Shown: one piece after another, positions 1 through 5,847 of the stretch
Numbering within the stretch: the stretch's first letter is position 1
Layout of the letters: every line of letters begins with the position of its first letter
Source of the DNA: Prevotella sp.
Lineage (GTDB): Bacteria > Bacteroidota > Bacteroidia > Bacteroidales > Bacteroidaceae
Length of the DNA stretch: 5,847 nt
Assembly (NCBI GenBank): GCA_017623335.1
Contig: JAGAPI010000092.1
Location: forward strand, 1 to 5,847
Reading direction: 5' to 3'
The notes under the pieces: generated by a model
What the model was told of the DNA's origin: nothing
Seen by the model: the letters and a program-made list of their open reading frames with translations, nothing else
The model's database searches: none
Program-made: the position numbers and the translations under genes

Positions 1-87
1 AGGCCTGCGAAAATGAAAATGCGAAAGATGCCAATCACCATACTCCGTCCACTGTGCATGGTGAAGGAGAGGGACCTTGCGGAATAG

Positions 88-264
88 GCCGCACTGCACG
101 GATACAAGAAACAGGTGAAGCTATGTAAATATGAACACGCAAGCCAGCGCACTGACATGCGCGAGCTGTTTGAGGCAATGGAGCAGAAGACTCCTGAAGT
201 GAGATACAGCGTGTGGCATGCGCTGGAATCGGAAGGAAAACTGGTAGAAAATGAAGAAACGTAA
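88..264 (+). pseudogene. C-terminal remnant or tail of an unrecognised ORF
   Basis: I do not recognise this protein. The frame is open for 58 codons, and its last part (from about base 154) looks convincingly coding, with residues such as RELFEAMEQKTPEVRYSVWH followed by ALESEGKLVENEET and a TAA at 262-264. That stretch could be a small helical or winged-helix tail, but this is only a visual impression. The same frame is also open from base 1 to 84 and is broken only by the TAG at 85-87, so one nonsense change (for example from CAG) would explain it. Another frame is open from 3 to 128 and could be the real upstream coding sequence, joined by a frameshift. The only internal starts are a GTG at 115 and an ATG at 157. 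The stop overlaps the following addA start by 14 bases, which suggests translational coupling. Whether it is a broken gene, the tail of a longer one, or a small intact gene cannot be decided here. Confidence 0.35.
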
Positions 265-3200
265 GTTCGACGAAGTCAATGAAGAATATCCCCTGACCGT
301 CTACAAGGCGAGCGCCGGCAGCGGTAAGACCTTTACATTAGCAGTGGAATACATCAAACTGCTGATAAAGAACCCATATTGTTACCGCAACATTCTGGCG
401 GTGACATTCACCAACAAGGCTACGGAGGAGATGAAGATGCGAATACTCAGTCAGCTGTATGGCATCTGGAAACAGTTGCCCGACTCAGATTCGTATATTC
501 AGAAAATATGCAGCGAACTGGAAATCAGCCGCGAGCAGGCTTCGCTACAGGCAGGCATCGCGCTGACCCTGCTGCTCCACCATTACAACGACTTCCGCAT
601 AGAGACAATCGACTCATTCTTCCAGTCGGTGCTGCGTAACCTCGCCCGTGAGCTCGACCTCACCCCAAACCTCCGCATAGAGCTTAACGACAAGCAGATA
701 GAAGAGGAGGCTGTGGACAACATGATAGAGAAGCTCGACACCACCAACGAGGTGCTGGGCTGGATTATGAAGTTCATAAAAAGCAACATAGAGGACGACA
801 AGACATGGAACGTAATCGGACAGATAAAGAGTTTCGGTCTGAATATATTCAAGGAATACTACAAACGGGAGAGCGGACGGCTGAAGGAGTTTCTCAACTC
901 ACCGGGACAGGCAGACAAATATGAGAAAGCCATGCACGCCCTTGCCGAGGAAGCGCGGAAGCAAATAGCCGGTTATGCCGACCGTTTTTTTGAGATATTG
1001 GACAACAACGGCTTGACGATGAACGACTTGTCGAGAAACACATCGGGACCAGCCAGTGCCTTCGTTAAGATAAGACGCAACGACCTGCAATCCGACCTGT
1101 TTGGCGCAAGCTTTATGAACGCTCTTGACAAACCCGAAAAATGGTTTACCGCTGCCAACGCAAAGAAACACCCAGAATGGGTGCAGACAGCAACGGAACA
1201 ACTTCAGCCGCTACAGGCATCGCTGCTGCAGAGCTATCCTATATTATATAAAAGGTACGCGAGCGCGAGGCTCACAACCAAACTAATGACACAGCTGCGG
1301 CTGCTTGACCGCATAGAGCGCAGCATAAGAGAACTAAACGAGGGAGCCAACCGTTTTCTGCTCAGCGACACACAGCAGTTGCTGCAGTCGCTGATAGGCG
1401 ACAGCGACTCGCCATTTGTGTTTGAGAAAATAGGAACCCGACTGTCGCACATCATGATTGACGAGTTTCAGGACACAAGCACCATACAATGGCAGAACTT
1501 CCGCACACTGCTGTTGGAGTGCATGAGCCAGGAAGAGAGCGGCAACTTGATTGTGGGCGACGTGAAGCAGAGCATATACCGCTGGCGCTCGGGCGACTGG
1601 CGCTTGCTGAACAACATAGAGCAGGAATTTCCACATCATGAGGATGCTGTGGAGATAAAGCCATTGGAGACAAACTACCGCTCGGAACACAATGTGATAG
1701 CGTTCAACAACGCTTTCTTCACCACTGCCACAGACATAATGACGGGACAAATGAGAAATGAGCATCCCGCATTTGCCGCACAGCTGCGTCAGGCATACGC
1801 CGATGTGGTGCAGCAGATACCGCCGCACAAAACAGAGCGGCGCGGACTGGTGAGCATAAAGCTGTTGGACAAAGACGAAGAAGGCGGTTACGCCAATGCC
1901 GTGCTGGAAGAAATTGCCAGTACCATAGACATGCTCATTGAGAAGGGCGTGAAGCTGTCGGACATTGCACTGCTTGTGCGCCAAAACAAATACATCCCCT
2001 CCATCGCAAGTTATTTTCTCGACAGGCACAAGAACGTAAACATAGTAAGCGATGAGGCATTCCAGTTGAAGTCGTCAGTGGCTGTGGGCGTCATCATCAA
2101 CGCCATGCGTGTGGTTGCTGACCGCAGCGACAATATAAGCATGGCAGCACTCACAAGCCTGTATGTAAAACATGTGAAAGGCGACACAACGATAAGCGAC
2201 GGCGAGCTGCAACTGAGCACCACCGACAAGGCACAACTGCTGCCGCAAGGATTTACAGAAAATATTGACACCCTGGCTACACTGCCGTTGCACGAACTGG
2301 CAGAAAAGGTGTTCGACCTGTTCTCACTTAAGACACTGACAAACCAGAGCGCATATCTCAGCACATTCTACGACCATCTGTCGAAATTCGCAAACGACAA
2401 GGCAAACGATATAAACAAATTCCTGCAGGAGTGGGACAGCCGTCTGTCGACAAAGACAATAAAGAGCAACGACGTGGAGGGGGTGCGGATACTCAGCATA
2501 CACGCCAGCAAGGGACTGGAATACGACAACGTGATAATACCCTACTGTGACTGGCAGCTGGAAATAGGCGGCGACACTCTGTGGTGTACTCCACAGGAGG
2601 AGCCATACAATGAGCTGCCGCTTGTGCCGGTAAACAACTACTCGGGACAGATGCGCGGAACAATCTACGAAGATGACTACGAGCAGGAGCACTTCCAAAA
2701 CACTGTGGACAACCTCAACCTGCTGTACGTGGCATTCACACGTGCCTCCGCCAACCTGTTTGTAATAGGAAAGAGAGGACAAAGCGACAACTACAGGTCG
2801 AAGCTGATAGAGACCTGCATGGAGCAGATAATATCACAAAGCGAAGCGCAAACGGGCAATGAGCACGTGAACAAGATAACGCCGGAACAGGGCTCCACCG
2901 CCACCGACTTCACATTCGGCGAACTGTACATAAAACAAAAGACGAGCGCGAAGACCACCGACAACGTGCTGCTGCAACACAGCCAGCCGCTGACTGTGGA
3001 AATGGCAAGCCACGAGACAAAAGCCAACTTCCGTCAGAGCAATGCCAGCATAAAGTTCATAGAGAACGGCGGCGAGGATGAGGAAGAGGTGATGAGCTAT
3101 CTCAAGACAGGAAGCATACTGCACGAGATTTTCTCAACCATACGCACCACAAACGACATTGACGGTGTATTGGCACAGATGCAGAACGACGGAGTGCTCT

Positions 3201-3538
3201 ACGACGATGACGTTACCAACGAGAGGCTCACGGCACTGATGCGAAAACGTCTCAGCGACCCGAAGATTGCAGAATGGTTTGCACCCAAGTGGACATTGCT
3301 CAACGAATGCACCATACTGAAATGGGATGACAGGGAGCAAAAGCTCATTGACCGCCGTCCCGACCGTGTGATGACCGACGGCAAGCAGACCATCGTGGTG
3401 GACTTCAAGTTTGGCAAGCCAAAGGAAGAGCATCACGCCCAGGTAAAGGAATACATGACACTGCTGAAAGAAATGGGGTATGATAATGTGAAGGGCTACC
3501 TGTGGTATGTGTACGCTAATGAAGTGTTGAGTGTGTAA
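251..3538 (+). CDS. addA: AddA-like helicase-nuclease subunit (UvrD/RecB family)
   Basis: Catalytic subunit of an AddAB-type double-strand break resection enzyme in the cytoplasm: a 3'-5' ATP-driven motor plus a nuclease. It is complete at 1095 residues. Superfamily 1A motifs appear in order: Walker A ASAGSGKT 20-27, TFTNKATEEMK 52-62, IDSFF 120-124, Walker B DEFQDTS 404-410, GDVKQSIYRWR 436-446, TNYRS 474-478, SIHASKGLEYDNV 749-761 and YVAFTRA 826-832. The C-terminal RecB-type nuclease has its expected residues: H958 (GSILHE), D1038, D1051 and K1053 in VVDFKFG, then Q1064 and Y1068. The ATG at 251 is the only in-frame ATG before Walker A and lies 13 bases after a purine-rich GGAAGGA (231-237). 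It overlaps the upstream frame by 14 bases and is followed by the addB-like partner. The family call is firm. The name addA rather than recB rests on the partner type and single-motor architecture. Confidence 0.93.
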   Translation: MKKRKFDEVNEEYPLTVYKASAGSGKTFTLAVEYIKLLIKNPYCYRNILAVTFTNKATEEMKMRILSQLYGIWKQLPDSDSYIQKICSELEISREQASLQAGIALTLLLHHYNDFRIETIDSFFQSVLRNLARELDLTPNLRIELNDKQIEEEAVDNMIEKLDTTNEVLGWIMKFIKSNIEDDKTWNVIGQIKSFGLNIFKEYYKRESGRLKEFLNSPGQADKYEKAMHALAEEARKQIAGYADRFFEILDNNGLTMNDLSRNTSGPASAFVKIRRNDLQSDLFGASFMNALDKPEKWFTAANAKKHPEWVQTATEQLQPLQASLLQSYPILYKRYASARLTTKLMTQLRLLDRIERSIRELNEGANRFLLSDTQQLLQSLIGDSDSPFVFEKIGTRLSHIMIDEFQDTSTIQWQNFRTLLLECMSQEESGNLIVGDVKQSIYRWRSGDWRLLNNIEQEFPHHEDAVEIKPLETNYRSEHNVIAFNNAFFTTATDIMTGQMRNEHPAFAAQLRQAYADVVQQIPPHKTERRGLVSIKLLDKDEEGGYANAVLEEIASTIDMLIEKGVKLSDIALLVRQNKYIPSIASYFLDRHKNVNIVSDEAFQLKSSVAVGVIINAMRVVADRSDNISMAALTSLYVKHVKGDTTISDGELQLSTTDKAQLLPQGFTENIDTLATLPLHELAEKVFDLFSLKTLTNQSAYLSTFYDHLSKFANDKANDINKFLQEWDSRLSTKTIKSNDVEGVRILSIHASKGLEYDNVIIPYCDWQLEIGGDTLWCTPQEEPYNELPLVPVNNYSGQMRGTIYEDDYEQEHFQNTVDNLNLLYVAFTRASANLFVIGKRGQSDNYRSKLIETCMEQIISQSEAQTGNEHVNKITPEQGSTATDFTFGELYIKQKTSAKTTDNVLLQHSQPLTVEMASHETKANFRQSNASIKFIENGGEDEEEVMSYLKTGSILHEIFSTIRTTNDIDGVLAQMQNDGVLYDDDVTNERLTALMRKRLSDPKIAEWFAPKWTLLNECTILKWDDREQKLIDRRPDRVMTDGKQTIVVDFKFGKPKEEHHAQVKEYMTLLKEMGYDNVKGYLWYVYANEVLSV

Positions 3539-3543
3539 TTTTA

Positions 3544-3574
3544 AATGAAGAATGTAGAATGAAGAATGAAGAAT
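3544..3574 (+). repeat. Heptamer array AATGAAG, left arm
   Basis: Units start at 3544, 3551, 3558 and 3565 with exact seven-base spacing; the second unit is AATGTAG and the array ends in a partial AAT. This is the reverse complement of the ATTCTTC family found further right. The ATG at 3559-3561, the most likely addB start, lies inside the third unit. Confidence 0.85.
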
Positions 3575-5847
3575 TTATTGGCAGCGCTGAGCGAGAAAAG
3601 TTTTATGGTAAAAAAGAAGAAGAGAAAGAAAAAAGTTTGAATGGAAGAACGAAAGATTCTTCATTTTTCATTAGTTCGCAAGCTCATCAGCTTCGCAGTC
3701 TTCATTCTTCATTTTTAGAATACGTAGCAAAAGATATAATCGAGAAGTTCGGCACCGACCTGTCGCGCACGGCACTGGTGTTTCCAAACAAGCGTGCGTC
3801 ACTGTTTATCAATGAGCACTTGGCACGTGAGGCTGGACGTCCGCTGTGGAGTCCCGCCTACCTGACAATCAGCGATTTGTTCAGGCGTCACAGTCAGCTC
3901 GTTGTGGGCGACCAGCTGAAACTTATCAGCGACCTGCACAAGTGTTTTGTGAAATGCACCGGCACCAGCGAGACTCTCGACCATTTCTTCGGCTGGGGAC
4001 AACTGATGCTGAGCGACTTCGACGATATCGACAAGAACATGGCAGATGCCGACAAGGTGTTTGCCAACGTGAGGGATATTCACGAGCTTGACGACATCTC
4101 GTATCTCACCGAAGAGCAGACCGAGGCACTGAAACAGTTTTTCAGCAACTTCAGCGAGGAACACAACTCGGAACTGAAACGCCGTTTTCTGAATCTTTGG
4201 AGCCATTTTGCCGAGATTTACCACGAATACAATGATTACCTTGAAAAGCAAGGACTGGCATACGAGGGCGCACTCTACCGCAAGGTGACCGAGAACACCG
4301 GCATCGACTTCCATTACGACCGCTACATATTCGTGGGATTCAACCTGCTGCAAAAGGTGGAGCAACGTCTGTTCGACATTCTGAAAAAGAGCCGCAAGAC
4401 GCACTTCTACTGGGATTTCGATGACTACTATATGCCACACAAAGATTCTTCATTATTCACTCTTCATTCTTCATTTCCCACCCACGAAGCCGGGCACTAC
4501 ATCGCACAATACCTGCAGCATTATCCCAACGAGCTTGACGTAAAAGATGAAAGAATATATAATAACTTCAATAAAGACAAGAAGATACGCTTCATTGCCT
4601 CAAGTACAGAAGACATGCAGGCACGATACATAGCGCAATGGCTGAAGGAAGACAACCGCTACGCTCACGGCAGGCGCACAGCCATAGTGATGTGCAACGA
4701 GCAACTGCTGCCAACCATAATCCACTGTCTGCCCGAAGAGGTGAGCAAGGTGAACATTACCACGGGTTATCCGCTCAACCAGTCGCCGCTGAACTCACTG
4801 CTCAAGGTGTTGCTTGAACTGCAGACCACAGGCTACTCGGTGCAGAACGGACGCTACCGCCTGAAGTTTGTCAACGCCGTGCTGACGCATCCATATATGC
4901 GTTACATCTCTCCTAAAAGCAGTGAGGTGTTTAAGGCAATCAATCTTGAAACAAAGGTATATTATCCGCTGCCGGACCAGCTGGCGGTTGACGACGGCAC
5001 CAAGGAACTGTTCTGCGGTCTCCACACCGAACACTCAACACTCCACACCGCCCCCCTGGAAATGGTTCGCTGGCTTATGCGGCTGATGAAAATCATTGCC
5101 CGCAACACCTCACTCAACACTCAACACTCAACACTCCACACTGAGACAGACCCGCTGTTTCAAGAGGCACTCTTCCGTACCTACACCCTGCTCAACCGTC
5201 TGTCATCGCTATGCGAATCGGGTGACCTCGACGTGGACATTGTCACCATGCAAAGGTTGATATTCCAGCTTACCGACACCACCAGCATACCGTTTCACGG
5301 TGAGCCGGCAGAAGGCCTGCAGGTGATGGGAATGTTGGAAACGCGCAACCTCGACTTCGATCATGTGCTGCTGCTGAGCTGCAACGAGGGATATATGCCA
5401 AAAGGAGTGAACAACACCTCATTCATCCCCTACTCCATACGCAAAGCTTACGAACTGACCACCATCGACCACAAGGTGGCAATCTATGCCTACTACTTCT
5501 ACCGTCTGCTGCAGCGTGCAAAGGATGTGACAATAATCTACAACAGCACCGCCGACGAGACAAACACCGGCGAGATGAGCCGATTCATGCTGCAGATGCA
5601 GGTAGAGAGCCGCCACAAGATAGAGCTGTACGGACTCAAGGCAGGACTGTCGGCAACGAGACGATGTGCAAAGGAAATAGAAAAGACTCCCGAGGTGATG
5701 CAGGTTCTCACCAACCGCTTTGACCTGTCAAAACATCCGGAGCGCGACCCGAGAACGGTTGGGGCAAATGTGGAGGTGAGTCCGCTGCTCACACCGTCGG
5801 CAATAAACAAATACCAGCGATGCCCGCTGCAATTCTTCTACAACTAT
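3559..5847 (+). CDS. addB: AddB-like subunit (PD-(D/E)XK nuclease family), 3' truncated by window edge
   Basis: Partner of AddA in double-strand break resection. 763 codons are visible with no stop; the gene continues beyond the window. Clear family sequence begins at residue 54 (EYVAKDI), followed by FPNKRA 75-80, DFDDID 153-158, YIFVGFN 256-262 and FYWDFDDYY 283-291. Next come the pseudo-helicase block GLQVMGMLETRNLDFDHVLL 586-605 and CNEGYMP 608-614. Near the edge, YQRCPLQFF contains C755, matching the first Fe-S cysteine of AddB nuclease domains. The active-site DxK and the other three cysteines must lie outside. No Walker A is present, so this half is probably a non-motor scaffold as in RecC. 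The start is uncertain: 3559 is the only in-frame ATG before the conserved domain and adds 53 residues of repeat-derived, Lys/Glu-rich sequence. TTG 3637 or ATT 3670 are alternatives. It starts 20 bases after addA ends, so they are probably co-transcribed. Three repeat blocks are read in frame (about residues 295-306, 488-498 and 516-529). Confidence 0.88.
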   Translation, partial: MKNEEFIGSAEREKFYGKKEEEKEKSLNGRTKDSSFFISSQAHQLRSLHSSFLEYVAKDIIEKFGTDLSRTALVFPNKRASLFINEHLAREAGRPLWSPAYLTISDLFRRHSQLVVGDQLKLISDLHKCFVKCTGTSETLDHFFGWGQLMLSDFDDIDKNMADADKVFANVRDIHELDDISYLTEEQTEALKQFFSNFSEEHNSELKRRFLNLWSHFAEIYHEYNDYLEKQGLAYEGALYRKVTENTGIDFHYDRYIFVGFNLLQKVEQRLFDILKKSRKTHFYWDFDDYYMPHKDSSLFTLHSSFPTHEAGHYIAQYLQHYPNELDVKDERIYNNFNKDKKIRFIASSTEDMQARYIAQWLKEDNRYAHGRRTAIVMCNEQLLPTIIHCLPEEVSKVNITTGYPLNQSPLNSLLKVLLELQTTGYSVQNGRYRLKFVNAVLTHPYMRYISPKSSEVFKAINLETKVYYPLPDQLAVDDGTKELFCGLHTEHSTLHTAPLEMVRWLMRLMKIIARNTSLNTQHSTLHTETDPLFQEALFRTYTLLNRLSSLCESGDLDVDIVTMQRLIFQLTDTTSIPFHGEPAEGLQVMGMLETRNLDFDHVLLLSCNEGYMPKGVNNTSFIPYSIRKAYELTTIDHKVAIYAYYFYRLLQRAKDVTIIYNSTADETNTGEMSRFMLQMQVESRHKIELYGLKAGLSATRRCAKEIEKTPEVMQVLTNRFDLSKHPERDPRTVGANVEVSPLLTPSAINKYQRCPLQFFYNY
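3656..3672 (+). repeat. Heptamer array ATTCTTC, inner right arm
   Basis: Units ATTCTTC (3656) and ATTTTTC (3663) are followed by a partial ATT. The 14 bases 3652-3665 (AAAGATTCTTCATT) recur exactly at 4441-4454 inside addB, so this is part of a dispersed repeat longer than the heptamer itself. If translation starts at 3559, both copies are read in the same frame as K-D-S-S. Confidence 0.75.
3697..3716 (+). repeat. Heptamer array ATTCTTC, outer right arm
   Basis: Units AGTCTTC (3697) and ATTCTTC (3704) are followed by an ATTTTT tail. Bases 3700-3714 (CTTCATTCTTCATTT) recur exactly at 4462-4476 in addB and are read there in the same frame as L-H-S-S-F. The array abuts the first conserved codons of the AddB domain, where orthologues would be expected to have their start codon. 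Confidence 0.75.
4441..4476 (+). repeat. In-frame ATTCTTC heptamer block inside addB
   Basis: Heptamers start at 4445, 4452, 4459 and 4466 (ATTCTTC, ATTATTC, ACTCTTC, ATTCTTC), preceded by AAAG and ending in ATTT. The 36 bases are exactly 12 codons, read as K-D-S-S-L-F-T-L-H-S-S-F, between conserved YYMPH and EAGHYI. Two pieces (14 and 15 bases) are identical to the spacer copies at 3652-3665 and 3700-3714. It most likely encodes a surface loop tolerated between two conserved segments. Confidence 0.8.
5021..5052 (+). repeat. In-frame CACTCAA heptamer block inside addB, first copy
   Basis: CACTCAA (5032), CACTCCA (5039) and CACCGCC (5046) are preceded by a degenerate TCCACACC (5021). The block is read as L-H-T-E-H-S-T-L-H-T-A. 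Bases 5030-5048 are identical over 19 bases to 5123-5141. The block lies between a segment ending in KELFCG and one starting PLEMVRWL. Confidence 0.78.
5111..5145 (+). repeat. In-frame CACTCAA heptamer array inside addB, second copy
   Basis: Five units start at 5111, 5118, 5125, 5132 and 5139 (three perfect CACTCAA, then CACTCCA, then CACTGAG). They are read as S-L-N-T-Q-H-S-T-L-H-T-E, bounded by IIARNT before and TDPLFQEAL after. The offset to the first copy is 93 bases, a multiple of three, so the shared 19 bases give the same peptide H-S-T-L-H-T in both places. Confidence 0.85.

Larger units (their letters stand above)
3539..3717. repeat. Composite inverted-repeat element of heptamers between addA and addB
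   Basis: This spacer is not ordinary intergenic sequence. Its left side carries AATGAAG heptamers and its right side carries the reverse complement, ATTCTTC. Bases 3558-3572 are perfectly complementary to 3699-3713 (15 bp), and 3543-3553 to 3656-3666 (11 bp). An inner pairing also exists: GCTGA 3586-3590 with TCAGC 3687-3691, and GCGA 3591-3594 with TCGC 3676-3679. The middle (about 3595-3655) is A-rich. TTTTA occurs at both edges (3539-3543 and 3713-3717), which might be a target duplication but is too low in complexity to trust. The layout resembles a small non-autonomous palindromic element or a repeat-seeded hairpin. No transposase is encoded. I see no T-tract terminator and no Bacteroides-type promoter. 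Confidence 0.6.

Noticed and set aside
3..128. Open frame from the left edge to TAA 126-128 as a separate gene end
   Set aside because: It may be real coding sequence, but 41 codons with no recognisable motif and a competing open frame over the same bases do not allow a separate annotation.
1334..2029. Long antisense open frame of 231 codons inside addA
   Set aside because: It lies opposite the conserved Walker B, motif III and motif IV region of addA, and its translation shows no recognisable motif. It is a by-product of codon use on the coding strand.
3582..3589. CAGCGCTG palindrome as a terminator stem
   Set aside because: The stem is only four base pairs and is not followed by a run of T, and the downstream gene is close and on the same strand.
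3605..3640. Eleven-residue ORF, almost all lysine and arginine
   Set aside because: It is only the A-rich core of the spacer read from a chance ATG; too short and too low in complexity.
3641..3718. Short ORF of 25 codons (MEERKILHF... with a hydrophobic end), overlapping the addB frame
   Set aside because: About half of it is heptamer repeat read in another frame, so the hydrophobic character follows from ATTCTTC sequence. A leader peptide is conceivable but nothing supports it.
3799..4440. Antisense open frame of 213 codons opposite addB
   Set aside because: The + strand here encodes well-ordered AddB family sequence (DFDDID, YIFVGFN, FYWDFDDYY). The antisense frame ends just before the heptamer block and has no independent support.
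5021..5145. CRISPR-like repeats
   Set aside because: Units are 7 bases, directly adjacent, without spacers, and lie inside a continuous reading frame.

Overview
The window is the addA-addB locus of a bacterium that is most probably from the Bacteroidales, close to Prevotella/Segatella. I infer this from protein style: a compact AddA of 1095 residues starting close to its Walker A box, a Walker-less AddB beginning with an 'FPNKRA' block, and mixed-base codon use. Short heptamer repeats of the TTCATTC and CACTCAA kinds also fit, as I recall them in such genomes. No database search was possible, so the genus is an inference.

Layout, all on the + strand. Bases 1-264 hold the end of an unrecognised reading frame interrupted by a TAG at 85-87. 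Its stop overlaps the start of the next gene by 14 bases. Bases 251-3538 encode a complete AddA-type helicase-nuclease with all superfamily 1 helicase motifs and an intact C-terminal PD-(D/E)XK nuclease. Bases 3539-3717 form an odd spacer made largely of heptamer repeats in opposite orientations, resembling a small palindromic element. Bases 3559 (most likely start) to 5847 encode the AddB-like partner. It runs off the right edge just after the first cysteine of the expected iron-sulphur nuclease domain.

Together the two proteins should form an AddAB (RecBCD-like) heterodimer that loads on double-strand ends, unwinds and resects them, and prepares 3' ends for RecA. Close spacing and shared strand suggest one operon. 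I see no promoter or terminator.

The unusual biology is not a new defence system but repeat invasion. Two heptamer families occur in frame at three places inside addB, and a fourth block has apparently displaced its original start codon. The 3.3 kb addA gene has no such array. In the orientation found inside addB, each heptamer cycle is free of stop codons in every frame; in the reverse orientation each contains TGA.
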